Shown: positions 46,581-58,845, counted from the first letter of the stretch. The stretch is 64,000 nucleotides of DNA from Syncephalastrum monosporum B8922 (GCA_000697355.1 JNEN01001230.1:124001-188000), one strand, 5' to 3'. The notes: a model not told the origin generated them from the letters alone. Translations and numbers: made by a program.

Positions 46581-49500
46581 ATGGCTCAATCCCATTTACC
46601 AGAAACACTTCCTATAGTGCCGCTTGAAACCAAGGTTCTGCTGCCTTCGGTTGTCCTCAAGATCACGATGCGAGGCCGCGAGGCGGTTGCACTGACACGC
46701 AAGCACTTTCGATCGACCGACCAGTCCAAACCTGCCCATTTGGCTTGCATTCCTCTCAAGCCTCTCCCCGCCCCTGCCAAGAAAGACGACACTTTGAACG
46801 AAGAGAAGGCGGTTGTTGTCTCCTCGAAAAAGGACCAGGACGAGTCGGACGCAACGGGTCTTCTGGTCAAACCCAGCGATAAGGACCGCCTCTACGAATA
46901 TGGCTGTGCCGCTCGTATCTTGCGTATCCAGCGAGCCGGTCTGGGCGCTGTCTCTGTCTTTGTCGAGGGCGTCGCACGCGTCAAGGTCGACCGTGTCTTT
47001 CAAAGCAACAACACCATGCTGGCCAAGCTGACCTATGTCGAGCGCCCCACCAAAGACATCAAGGTCGACGACGAGCTTAAGGACGAGCTGATTGCGTTCA
47101 AGGCCCTCTGTCGCGAGTTCCTCACCAAGATGAAGGACCTCCAGCTGCCTGACACCCTCGTGCAGCAGCTGAGCAAACTTGTCGACAATGTCTCGCCTGT
47201 TGTCTTGGCCGACATGCTCGTCTCGGTCATCGAGACTAGCTTTGAAGAGAAGCTGTGGATGCTCTCCACTACCAACGTCAAAGAACGCCTCACCAAGGCA
47301 TCCGAGTGGATGACACGCCAGCTCCACGTAAGCTCTTTTTTTTTCTTTTTTGTTTCTTTTGTACAACATCTCCCTGTTCTGCCCATCCTTCACAGCCTTG
47401 TATCTTATGCGCCACTTGTTCAAATTTGTCTAGGTCCTCAAAATCTCAGAGCAGATCCACTCCAGCATTGAGGGTAAATTGAATAAGCGCCAGCGTGAGT
47501 TTTACCTCCGCCAACAGGTAATGAGGACATTTCAGCTTACGCAATGCGGGGGATAATTCTAATCCAGATGAATAAACCATTATCCTTAGTTGGAGGCCAT
47601 CAAGCGGGAACTCGGGGAAATTGACGGCACCTCAGACGGCAAAGAAGAGGATGACGCTACCCAGCTCGGTCGCCGTATCGCTGAAGCCAACCTGCCCCCC
47701 GAGGCGGACAAGGTAGCACAGCGCGAACTCAAGCGTCTCAAAAAGCTGCAGCCCTCGTCGAGCGAGTATTCTGTGATCCGAAACTATCTTGAACTGATCG
47801 CTGATCTGCCCTGGAGCAAGCATTCGGATGAAGTGCTGGATATCCAGCGCGCCAAGCAACAGCTTGAGGACGATCACTTTGGGTAAGTTATTTCGACACG
47901 AGTTATCACGTGCGTTCATGCGAACCCATATTCACACTGTCGTCCCTTTTTCTCACTAGATTGGACATTGTCAAAAAACGAATTATAGAATATCTCTCCG
48001 TTGTGAAGATCAAGGGTGACCTAAAGGCGCCTATTATTTGCCTGGTTGGTCCTGTAAGTTCCCAACACCACTCATGTATGCTATCGCTGACATGCTTGTC
48101 TAGCCTGGCGTCGGCAAGACCTCGCTCGGTCGCTCGGTCGCAACGGCACTCTCGCGGGAGTTTCACCGCGTATCGCTCGGTGGTGTGCGCGATGAGGCAG
48201 ATATGCGGTATGCGTGTTTCTGATTTCTGTGGATGCATGATACTCATACATTCCAAAGGGGTCATCGACGGACTTATGTGGGTGCTATGCCTGGTCTCAT
48301 CATTCAAGGCATGCGCAAGTGTGGCGTTAACAACCCGCTTTTCTTGTTGGATGAGGTGGATAAGCTCGTCCACTCGACACACTATGGTGACCCAGGTAAA
48401 ATACTTGGCCTTTCGTGCGCGTAGGAACCCATTTTAACGCCAGGACATGTAGCTGCCGCACTCTTGGAAGTCCTTGATCCAGAACAAAACAACACCTTCT
48501 CCGACCATTACCTCAATTTACCTTTTGACCTTTCAAACGTTTTATTCATCGCAACTGCAAACTCACTCGACACGATTCCCGCGCCTCTGCTGGACCGCAT
48601 GGAGGTCATTCACCTGAACGGCTATACCTTTGAAGAGAAACTCCATATTGCGCGTTCCCACCTGCTGCCAAAGCAGATCAAAGCCCACGGTCTGGAGCCG
48701 CATCATGTCCAGATTGAAGACAATGTGCTGCTCAAGATAGCCGAGAATTACACCCGCGAGAGTGGTGTCCGCAGCTTTGAGCGCACGATCGCGTCCGTGG
48801 TCCGATCCAAGTGCGTCGAACTGGCGAATCTGCGTGAATCCGACAAGGAGCAGAATTATAACCCTCATGTGACGTTAGAAAACTTGGACGAAATTTTGGG
48901 CGTAAGGAAGGCCGCTGTCAACCCGAAGTGAAGCTTACACAATTGGTTGCTTTTTTAGATGGCGGTGTTTGAGAAGGAGGTTGCAGAGCGCGAGCCGGTG
49001 CCCGGCGTTGTCACAGGTCTGGCTTATTCTGGCAGCGGCAACGGTGGTATTCTCTTCGTGGAGGCCACAAAAATGCCTGGCAAGGGTAATCTGCAACTCA
49101 CGGGCTCCCTGGGTGATGTGATCAAAGAGTCGGCCCAGATCGCACTCACCTGGGTAAAGGCACAGGCGTACGTCCTCAAGGTGGCGCCTACAAAGTACAC
49201 CAATATAGTTGAAAACTATGACATCCATATCCACGTGCCTGGCGGTGCAGTGCCAAAAGACGGTCCTAGCGCAGGCGTGACGCTCGTCAGCGCCCTGGTG
49301 TCGCTGTTTTCCGGGTTTTACGTACAGCCCACGACGGCGATGACGGGCGAAGTGTCGCTGCGTGGCCAGGTGCTGCCTGTGGGTGGCATCAAGGAGAAGG
49401 TGATCTCGGCCCACCGCGCAGGTATCCGCAAGATCATTCTGCCCTACCGCAACCGCAAAGACGTAGAGCAGGATGTGCCGGACTCGGTTAAACATGACAT

Positions 49501-49612
49501 TGAGTTTGTGTTTGCCAAGACGGTGTGGGACGTGCTCGAATCTGCGCTCGTGATGAACGAGGAAGACAAGACGGAGAAGTGGACGGCTCGCCAATATGAG
49601 AGCCATTTGTAA
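46581..49612 (+). CDS. Peroxisomal Lon protease (LONP2 type)
   Basis: ATP-dependent Ser-Lys protease and chaperone of the peroxisomal matrix, 856 aa. Exons: 46581-47327, 47434-47517, 47590-47882, 47960-48053, 48104-48207, 48259-48395, 48444-48901, 48959-49612. A LON substrate-binding domain starts [17 protein letters not shown]. Walker A is PGVGKTSLG (about 407-415), then [17 protein letters not shown] and Walker [12 protein letters not shown]. The protease domain has [13 protein letters not shown] with catalytic Ser743 and GGIKEKV with Lys786. The last three residues, SHL, form a plausible PTS1 peroxisome signal, and there is no mitochondrial presequence, so this is the peroxisomal rather than the Pim1 paralogue. 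Confidence 0.96.
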
Positions 49613-49771
49613 AGAGACAGCACAGTCTGTAGGGACATCTGTAGTCAATGGATCTTCCTCTTCATATAAATATTTATAATATCCTTGTTTTTTTTTTTTT
49701 CTTTTGACATGATACATATATACTGTATAGACACGCATCCGAGTGCAGAATGGATCAATGGTTGGTTGCTT

Positions 49772-50417
49772 TTATTTGGTCTGGATCATCCTCAGGGGGC
49801 CTGGCGAGTACTTGTAGTTGTCAGCGTACATCTTCTTGACAAACTTGACTGGTTTGGGCTCTTGCACGTAATAGTTCCAGCCCTGCTTTTCAGCAAAGTG
49901 GATAGCGTCGTCTTTCGTTCTGAACTTGATGGCGAGGGCCTGCTGATAATCTGAGCTGGAGGCCCATCCAATCAAGGGGTTCTCCCAACGGTTGCCATCC
50001 TCCATGATATCAAAGTCCTGGTAAATGTAGAGCGGGGGGTAAGCATAGGCTGATTGAGAAGGTAGAAAGTAAACAAACATACAATACGCCAGTGACGCGT
50101 GCCATTCTTGCCTGACTGAGTGGCAGGTTTCGACGGGCTAAAGATACGCACCATACGCTCCTGGAGCTCCTCTTTATGATTTTCAACGCTTTGGTAAGTC
50201 TCGACTTTATGGCGAAGACATAGTAGACCTCTTTACCTGGCGCGCCAGAGACGGCTTCCATCGGGTACACCTCACGACCTTCACGATGGTGGTCATGGGT
50301 TACTTCGCGGCTCGCCGACTCTTGATCCTTGCATAGACGGGCCGACACGATCAACGGCCTCACGCCGAGTGGCTGGAGAGGGATCTTTTGGGAGGCAGAG
50401 AACAATGAGCGTAGCAT
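49772..50417 (-). CDS. NDUFS4: NADH dehydrogenase (ubiquinone) Fe-S protein 4
   Basis: Accessory subunit of mitochondrial complex I. Exons in coding order 50417-50237, 50171-50083, 50017-49772, 171 aa. The N-terminus MLRSLFSASQKIPLQPLGVR is a mitochondrial presequence. ELQERMVRIFSPSKPATQSG, HWRIDFDIMEDGNRWENPLI and DYQQALAIKFRTKDDAIHFA align with human NDUFS4 (RWENPLMGWAS, AVSFAEKNGWSY). The ending PGPLRMIQTK is also family-like. Convergent with Lon; the stops are 160 bp apart. Confidence 0.95.
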
Positions 50418-51317
50418 GTCTGAACAGAAGATTGGGACACAAAGGAAAATACAAGAGCTCGCCTCACCTTGAAAATCATGCAACCGTGATGCAATCGTGC
50501 TACCATATTTGGTATCTCTACAATCCCATATGGGTACATCGACTTTCTTTTACCCTCCCGTATGACCGACTCCAGGCAGTGCATCAGACCTACGATTACA
50601 CGCCGAATCATTCAAGTAAGCACGTCGTTATAGCATGATGTATGCAGGTAAATCCTAGTCGAATGTGCGCAAAAAGTGTAAAAGAAAAGAATTCAATAAT
50701 CCTGATAGTGGCCAAGAAATCTTCCATTGGGTAAAAATTTGACCTTCGACACCTTTTGCACGATAGTCCCAGATGCAATACATTGAAATATAAGACATAA
50801 TGGCTTAATGTCATTTGCGGTCTTCAACGCATAGATCTGGCTCTGTTTGGACAATCTGATAATATACATGGGGGCAACTGTGGCCATTCGTGATTTAAGC
50901 GCAAGTTGGCACAGTGAAGATGCCCGCTATGATCATATGGGGATTTGCTCATTAGGGCGTAAGCACAGGTCATATCGAAACAAAAGGTCCATCCAAAAGA
51001 TATCGTTTGTGAGATATGATAATTCTGTAGTTGCAGCCGAAGTCTTCTATTTGATGATTTGATCTTTCATTGGCGCTTATCTTACCGGCTAAATGTGTAG
51101 ATGAATGGTATTCGTCGGTTTTCAACATTGAATAATAGAAAAAAGATGTGACTGAGATTCAAAACGACAAGGGACGGGCAGAGGATTCATCAGGGAGGAC
51201 AGTTCCCATTTTCTCTGGGTGATTCTCTTTGCAGTCGGCCCAAAAGCCACCACCACGACCACCATTAGCAGGAGCACTTCAAACTTTAGCTTCTAAGCAA
51301 TTTGAACATTCCTTTAC
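50418..51317. other. Divergent intergenic region
   Basis: Between NDUFS4 (-) and the carrier gene (+), both mitochondrial. AT-rich; only short overlapping frames. No RNA gene recognised. Confidence 0.5.
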
Positions 51318-52980
51318 ATGAATTTGCCGCCACCGCCGCTGACACCGTCGGCTCCGGTGTCGGGGTCGTCCGCACCATCGCCTTCGTCTTCGTCTCCGTC
51401 TTCGCCCTCGCCCTCGGGTAGTGCGGGTGCTTTAAGGACACCCAACCCTCGTTCGTGGTTCCTTCTCGGTGGTAACACAACCGCTACGGCTGCAGCCGCA
51501 ACCGCAGCCGCAGCCCCTGCCACCACCGCTTTTCAGCGTCACATGGCATTCCAGGACAAACGGAAGAAAGCTAAGGAGGTCACCTCGGTGGGTGGCTCGA
51601 CGGCCATTGCCCGAACTCTCATGATGCAGGGCCTGTACCTCTTCTACCGGACTCCGGTTAAAGTAACTTGCTCTTCCCTAACGATACACACACATGCGTA
51701 CCTTACCAATTGCATATCTAGCTTTTTCGACCGCTGCGTATTGACTATCTGATGATGGCGCGTGCGGTCATGCCCCCGCTCGACGAGGCTGCCTCCCGCC
51801 GTTTCTCATTTCGATATACGTCGATAGGCATGATTTCATACGCTGTCAAAACTCAAGGGGTAAATGCAAAAACAAAAACAAAAACAAAAAAAAAAAGGAC
51901 GGAGAGAGCGAAAGAGCAAGGGGACCACTGTCTGTGTACTGTACTAAAGTCATACCCACGTTACAGTGGAACTTCATTCCTCGGCATATCCTGCCACCTT
52001 TACTTGCAAACACAGTGATCGGCACCGTCTTGTACACGACTTACATTGCATCGTTGCCCATGTTCCATCCTGCCTGTTCCTTTCAACTCCACCGACCTTT
52101 TCCTCCACCCGCATTTTCTTCGGTCTTCATGGCCGGATGCCTTGCAGGCGCCATGCAATCTATTGTGGCCGCACCGCTGGATTCCGTAAAGATCCGCTTT
52201 GAAGTCTCCGACCTGCTCGAAGGCAAGCATAAATCCATGTACCAGTTTGCCAAGTCCACCCTGAAAGAACTCGGCATTGCCAGCGCCTATCGAGGATTCA
52301 CCTTGACCCTTGTCCGCGTACGTTTCCCAGATAGCACTTTTGATAGCCTGCTGACTCATCTATAGGACTCTTTATCATGTGGTCTCTTTTTCGCGACGTT
52401 CGAATGGGTCAAACAACAAGGCTATTATTATTTCCTCGATGAAATGTACGGCCTCCATGTTGACTCGCCCAAAACCCTGTATGCTCTGGAGGGACGAACG
52501 AAAGAAGCTGCCGATGCGGTCATTGACGCAACGACTGCCACGACTAAACCCAAAGAACGACCGCCGCTCATGCTAGAACCCATGTTTGTCATATTGGCAG
52601 GTGCAGCCGCTGCAGTGGTAAGTAAACGCGCTTGCGGGGAAGGGTAGCATATCTCATATAAGAGCGATATCTAGGCATACCAAATCATTGAACACCCACT
52701 GTCCAAGATCCACAGTATATTCTATATTGAGGAAGGACAGTCTGAATTTGCCCACAAAGGGTCACGTGAATCGATGCGCGAACTATATCGGCGGACGTGG
52801 GAGCAATGCAAGTTGCAAGTGCGGATGCATGGCAACAGCTGGCGACGGTTCTTGTATCAGGAATTTGGAACGACAGTTATCAAGGTGGTGCCGGCCACCA
52901 GCATCGGCTTCCTGGTGTTTGAGCTTGTCAAACGCGAGGTCGACTTTAGGAGCATGGACTTTGATAGTGACGGCCCCTGA
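51318..52980 (+). CDS. Mitochondrial carrier family protein, divergent
   Basis: Inner-membrane solute carrier of unknown substrate, 463 aa, longer than the usual 300. Exons: 51318-51662, 51722-51859, 51967-52317, 52366-52617, 52675-52980. The first 80 residues are Ser/Pro- then Ala-rich with no motif. The only clear carrier signature is in the central repeat, APLDSVKIRFEV, followed by YRGFTLTLVRDSLSCGLFF. The corresponding places in repeats 1 and 3 (RPLRIDYL, HPLSKIHS) have lost the acidic residue of PX[DE]XX[KR]. The C-terminus FGTTVIKVVPATSIGFLVFE is typical of the last helix. Orphan carriers of this kind are fungus-specific. Confidence 0.8.
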
Positions 52981-53383
52981 CTGTAAATCAATCTTATACC
53001 CCATTCTTTACACACACACACACACACATCCATCTCTCTCTTATTTTTCTCTGTTGTTTGTCTATTTTGTATTACGACCCCTTGTGATATAGAGATTGTA
53101 CAGTATGCTTAATATTCATGACATGTCTGTGTTGTATGCACCTGCATGTAATATTTCTACGCACTCAGGAGTCCTCGCAACAGTTTCAATCGAGCGGGCG
53201 TGCAAGCGCTTATTTGCAGGAAAACACCGCATCCAATGAGACGCGTCCAAAAGGCCGCGCGAGAAGCGTAACGAGTGAGAGTTTGAGAAAGCAAGAAAAG
53301 AGAGTGAGGCAACCCCCGCTTACAAGTTTTCGTTCTCTTTTCTTTACATATTTCTGTTTTTCTCACACACTCATACTGTCACC
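52981..53383. other. Intergenic with CA repeat, Rab GDI promoter
   Basis: A (CA)9-like run at about 53010-53028 follows the carrier stop. A pyrimidine-rich stretch (about 53330-53380) lies before the Rab GDI start codon. Confidence 0.6.
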
Positions 53384-55114
53384 ATGGTAAGCTCTTTGTT
53401 GTCGATATCGTTTTTCTTCTCATCTTGCTCATTCCGTTCAGGATGAAGAATATGATGTCATCGTTCTCGGCACCGGCTTGACCGAGTGCATCCTCTCTGG
53501 CCTGCTGTCAGTCGATGGCAAGAAGGTCCTGCACATGGACCGCAACAACTACTACGGTGGTGAGTCTGCCTCGCTCAACCTCACTCAGGTATCCTTCGTC
53601 TGCTGCCCCATCTTGACCATCTACTGTCTTTCATTATGCTCATCCTCGCCACTCGTCCTTCCTGTCGTCATAGTTGTATAGCAAATTCCTTCCCGGTCAG
53701 TCTCCCCCCGAGGACTTGGGCAAGGATCGCGACTGGAACATTGACTTGATTCCCAAGTTTATGATGGCCAATGGCGAGATTGTCAAGTTCTTGACCTACA
53801 CGGATGTGACCAAATATCTCGAGTTCAAGCAGATTTCGGGCTCCTTTGTGTACCGCGGCGGCAAGATTGCCAAGGTCCCCACCACCGAAACGGAGGCTCT
53901 CTCCTCCCCACTTATGGGAATCTTTGAGAAGCGCCGCATGAAGAAGTTCCTTACCTGGGTTCAGGGTTACAAGGACGAGGACCCGAACACTCACCAAGGT
54001 AATTTCAGTCGCTTCCCTCTCTGAAGGATCCAATTCACGCTCTCAGCTGTACTTATCCTCCTATTCCGCCCGCGCAGGTCTGAACGTTGACACAGATAAC
54101 ATGGAGGCTGTCTATGCCAAATTTGGTCTTGACGCTGGCACTCAGGATTTCATCGGTAAGGTCCTGTAAGGGACTCATCTCGGTATGCTGACCCGTGCTT
54201 TTTTTTTATCTGCCCTAGGTCATGCCATGGCTCTTCATCTCGATGACTCGTACCTGACCCAGCCCGCACGCGACACATGCGAGAAGATTCGCCTGTACGC
54301 TGCCTCCGTTCTCCGTTACGGCAAGTCTCCCTACATCTACCCTCTTTACGGTTTGGGCGATCTGCCCCAGGCTTTTGCCAGGTACGTACAAATGGCACCA
54401 TCCTTTACTTCGTCTCGTCCTCATCTATGCCTCATTTCTTGCTAGACTGAGTGCCGTCTATGGCGGTACCTACATGTTGGATAAGCCTGTCAGCGAACTT
54501 GTCTATGACGACAGCGGCAAGGTGACCGCCGTCAAGGCTGGTGACGAGACTGTCCGAGCCAAGAAGGTCATTTGCGACCCCTCGTATGCGACCAACAAGA
54601 CACGCAAGGTCGGCTCCGTCGTGCGCGCCATCTGTCTCTTGACCCACCCCATCCCCAACACGGGTGACATTGATTCCGTTCAGATTGTGCTGCCCCAGAA
54701 GCAGATTGGTCGTAAGCACGATGTCTACGTTGCCTGCGTCAGCAGTGCCCATAATGTCTGTGCCAAGGGCTACTACATGGCCATCGTCTCGACCATTGTT
54801 GAGACTGACAACCCTGAGAAAGAGATCGAAGCCGGTCTCAACCTCCTGGGCCCCATTCACAACAAGTAAGTTGCTATAAAGAGAGGGAGTGCTCAGATCA
54901 TACTCACGAATTGTCTGTTAGGTTCGTGTCTGTCAGCCCACTTGAGGAGCCCGAGAACGATGGTACCTCGGACCAAGTCTTTATTTCGCGTTCGTATGAT
55001 GCTACCTCCCACTTTGAGACTGTCTGCGAGGATGTCCACGATCTGTGGCGCCGCATCACTGGCGAGCCCCTTGAGCTCAAGAAGCGTACCGAGGAAGAGG
55101 GTGCGACTGCTTAA
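53384..55114 (+). CDS. GDI1: Rab GDP-dissociation inhibitor
   Basis: Extracts GDP-bound Rab GTPases from membranes and keeps them soluble, 442 aa. Exons: 53384-53386 (ATG only), 53442-53588, 53674-53998, 54078-54155, 54219-54381, 54446-54865, 54922-55114. [20 protein letters not shown] and [14 protein letters not shown] form the Rab-binding platform. [53 protein letters not shown] and ICDPSYA follow in the usual order. Another member of this family (Rep/choroideremia) would be far longer. The start codon forms its own exon, as in eS30. A natural partner of the Rab7 encoded at 16-17 kb. Confidence 0.97.
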
Positions 55115-55469
55115 GTTTTCTATATCTCATCCTTTTTCTTTTTCTTCCCGTCTTATTGATATCCAAGTAAACAAAGTATCGCATTTTTGCTCTGATTACG
55201 CAGATAAGAATTCTGTTAAGTTCCACAATGCACAGCACTTACACACGCACCTCAGCACCTGGGATGCCAAGCTTTTCCGAGCCGTGATATTGGCGTTGTA
55301 CATATGCAAGCGAGAGTCATGAAAGGGAGCGAGAAAAGAAAAAAGGCAAAACGGGAATGCCATCGGCAAACGCTCCGGGCATACGACCATGTGTATATAA
55401 AGGCGACGATTCAGGGCACCCAGAAAATACCCATATCTTCTTGGCTTTCTTAGCTTTCTACAATTATCC
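55115..55469. other. Intergenic, GDI 3' flank and CYSTM promoter
   Basis: AT-rich. A TATA-like TGTATATAAAGG lies at about 55389-55400, some 75 bp upstream of the CYSTM start codon, a credible core promoter position. Confidence 0.55.
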
Positions 55470-55789
55470 ATGTCATCGTATCCTCCCCCGCAAGAAGGCC
55501 AGTATTACGCTCCCCCTCCTCAGGACGGCGGCTATTATCAACCAGCGTAGGTGTATTTGGCTGGCTACGATCTCCGCTTGATCTTGTGCCTTAACCACAG
55601 TATGCTAGACCACCCCCGCAGACCATCATCGTCCAGCAAGAAGAACAGAAGTCGAGTGACCATTCATGCTGCCTAGGCTGGTAAGATACACGTTCTCGGT
55701 AAACTTTGAACTACACCAGCTCACGCGACCTTTAACAACCCAGTCTGGCGGCTATTTGCATCTGCTGTGCCATTGACGAGTTTTGCTGA
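55470..55789 (+). CDS. CYSTM-type small cysteine-rich membrane protein
   Basis: 64 aa from three exons: 55470-55546, 55609-55680, 55744-55789. The N-terminus is Pro/Tyr/Gln-rich (MSSYPPPQEGQYYAPPPQDG), the middle is IIVQQEEQKSSDHS, and the end is SCCLGCLAAICICCAIDEFC, a Cys-rich hydrophobic C-terminal helix. This layout is the CYSTM domain of tail-anchored plasma-membrane proteins linked to stress and metal tolerance in fungi and plants. The three exons join in frame, and the acceptor at 55608 is chosen because it preserves the Pro-Pro-Gln reading. Too short and too split to appear as a single long frame. Confidence 0.8.
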
Positions 55790-58072
55790 CGAACATTATC
55801 ATTTTTGTTTTGTTTTTGCAACAATCTTTATATCCGATCCTCCCTCTCGATATCCCAACACACAATAAAATAAAGCATTGCAATGAGCAAGAGAGAGTGA
55901 TCGTATGTGTCTTTGCCTTGTGCAGTTTTAGAGATAAGCTCGGTTTAAACGGCGTAATCCCTTGAGGTTTTGAAGGCCTTGTAAAGAAAGAAAACAAAAA
56001 AATTTGTTGACTCACCAAACTTTTATAGACGTATGAATTCAGGCGGCGCCTGACAATGTCACCCCGAAGATGACGCGCCGCTCCCCTATATAACCAGATC
56101 TAAAAAAGAAGAGATTGCCGGATTCCACGATATCCTCGTCCAGTACACACTATAGGGAGTACCAGTTATTTCTGCTGCTGTAAACTAGTAGTATACGGCC
56201 TTTATAGAAGCATCAAACATTCAGAAAGACGATGTTTACTGCTGTCTATATATAGCCTACATCATCAGACAAACACAAACACTATTGCTGCTATATCTTT
56301 AGTTCCACTTCATTCTATATAGTACTGACAACCTCCTTTTAAACGTTGAATTGATGATTGTATGCTCTATAAATTTTCACGTACTAGATTACCATCGCAA
56401 ATTGCGTTCAAGGCAGTATATATAGTCATACGCAAATAAAACCATATTGCGCCTACATACATGAATACCGAATATCATTTTTGACAGACCTTAGAGTTTT
56501 CGTCTTAGATATTGCGCTAGACACTAAAACCATCTAGGTCATCTAAATGCTCTACTTCGTCTAGCGAGAAAGTTTTCTATACTACTCAGGGCAGATGCGT
56601 CTAGACGCACAAGGTCGTGGTGCCAACATGTCTCCTACCACACTTATCTCCTATGTTTATCCCACCCAGTAGTCCAGAAATGACTGGGATCCTCCTGTGA
56701 TTCAATACAAAGAGTTTTGCGGATATGTCTTCATTTCGAAAGCGATCATACTGGTGTACCTGTCAAGCCAACGAGATGTCTATTTCCTCAATTCGTCTTT
56801 GTGTGAAAGTGATGCCACAGCTTCGTCTGGGGAGCAGCGCCTTCAATATTTATCATGGATGGCTGGCAGAGACTTTCTGCTGCCTTCTTGACTTCATCGC
56901 TACTCTAACATGGAGCAAGCTCACTCCCTGAAGTACTTATTCACGATCCGAATGGTAGTGATCCTGATTTTCTTCTGCCAGATATAACGAAAGCTTTCAA
57001 ATATGAAGTACGCTACTGTACGCCTTTTATTTCTGCATGACTTACGGAAAGAAGGATAAGTATGTCACGGGGGCCCGCTAGAGATGTTATATTATCTGTA
57101 TGCAACGGTAGTCATTTATTTGGAGAAGACTGAACTCTATTCTTGTATATATCGGCACATAACCTACCTCCTGGTGATAGCTTTATCGATTCTTATGTCC
57201 AACATATTATTAACTGCAAGGTGGCAAATCTCAAGGAGTTGCATGCCACTTCACATGATAATGCTTCGTTTTGATACCGTTAGGCAGCACGTCGTAAGAC
57301 AAAATATCTACTATTTTCTGTATTCATGGCGAAACTCGAAGCTCATTACATATCAGATGAGGTGTTCTCCAAGTGACTACTGTTGCATAGGAAAAGGTTC
57401 CAAGGAGACAGATTAGTGTATGCAAGCTACATACACGTTTCAAATTACTAGTAATGCTTTCCGAAAGATATAGAGCCTTTTAAACCTATAGATATAGCAA
57501 TATAGGCTACGGGATGCGTACAGGTATTTTACGCAGGTATTGACGTTGATGTTTCGACATACTGTACATTTGAATGTAACACAAGAGTAGCTGTCTAGGA
57601 TATGAAGTTCATGTGGCTATTGATAACTCATTTTTGACGATTTACATCTTTAATTTTGTTTCCGGTGCCCTTGCAACTTGTAAAGCATGGGCAGATTTGA
57701 ACCTCTGTTGAAGAATACACAACAGATAAAGCACGGTTAATTAGCGCATAAATCTGCACGAGATCGCATCGATTGAAGCGAATAACATCGAGTCTATAAG
57801 ATAGAGGGTTATTTGATGAATCGGGAAAGGTTAAACAGGTCTTGGAAGCAATATTCGAACGGATGCTCTGCAAGAGATGCATTGGTTCTCGGCTAAAAGA
57901 TCCAAAAAGGGTGAAACAAAAAGGTGGGGTGGGGTTAAAAGGAGCGAAGGCTGCTGCGTGTATGAATGAACCGGTCACAAGGGACGGAATCCCCCGTTCG
58001 TTCGACGAACTTGTCTTATTTCCTTTCCTCCACTTTTTCATTCTACCGCAACCGATTCAATAAAATACAACA
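55790..58072. other. 2.3-kb gene-poor, AT-rich region
   Basis: The largest gap in the window. It has a perfect 14-bp palindrome (TGCGTCTAGACGCA, 56596-56609) and short frames at 56697-56931 and 57084-57416 with no motif and poor codon choice. I saw no transposase, reverse transcriptase or terminal repeats. It contains the Rad6 upstream region at its right end. Confidence 0.5.
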
Positions 58073-58845
58073 ATGTCCACTCCCACCAGAAGAAGACTGA
58101 TGCGTGATTTCAAGCGTCTCCAGAGCGATCCTCCAGGTAAGCTTCCTCCGCTCGCCTCTTAACTCTTTTCCGTTTCTGACCATTTACGTACGCTTCGTCA
58201 TTTGTAATCCTGCAGGAGGTGTATCAGGTGAGGCTGACAAGAGGTATTCTGAAGCAGTCTTACCGACTCATTCAACTCGTTTGTGAAGGTGCACCATGTC
58301 CGGACAACATTATGCTGTGGAATGCCGTCATCTTTGGACCCTGTAAGCACAGCCATCCCTTTCTGGCGAACATGATTTGAGCAAAGAAAGAGACAAACTG
58401 ACCATTTGCTGTATTAGCCGATACCCCGTTCGAGGATGGCACTTTCAAGCTCGTTCTACAATTTGATGAGACCTACGTAAGTCAGAAGAGTAAGAGTGAG
58501 GGGGGGGGGAGGATGCGTTGGTGGATTTTCCATGAATACGCCGGTACTGATGGCATGAATAATATTATTATAACGCAACAGCCCAACAAACCTCCGCAAG
58601 TGAAGTTTGTGAGCAAGATGTTCCATCCTAACGTGTATGCCAACGGAGAGCTTTGTTTGGATATCCTGCAGAACCGCTGGAGCCCTACATACGATGTCGC
58701 AGCTATTCTCACCAGTATCCAGTCCCTGCTGCACGATCCCAACCCAAACTCACCTGCCAACGCCGAAGCTGCCAATCTCTACCGCGAGAATCGCAAAGAA
58801 TACGTCCGGCGAGTTCGCGAAACTGTCGAGACTTCCTGGGAGTAA
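58073..58845 (+). CDS. RAD6: E2 ubiquitin-conjugating enzyme Rad6/Ubc2
   Basis: Conjugates ubiquitin to histone H2B and PCNA (DNA damage tolerance, transcription), 150 aa. Exons: 58073-58136, 58216-58227, 58289-58342, 58418-58476, 58582-58845. [20 protein letters not shown] is the signature N-terminus and NGELCLDIL holds active Cys88. [29 protein letters not shown] and [12 protein letters not shown] are diagnostic. It ends ETVETSWE, without the long acidic tail of the S. cerevisiae protein and close in size to S. pombe Rhp6. The second exon is only 12 nt. Confidence 0.97.

Noticed and set aside
46596..47423. 275-codon minus-strand frame opposite Lon exon 1
   Set aside because: Antisense of biased coding sequence that even crosses the Lon exon 1 donor; no recognisable domain.
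57084..57416. 110-codon AT-rich frame
   Set aside because: Composition follows the surrounding AT-rich spacer and no splice or family signal supports it.
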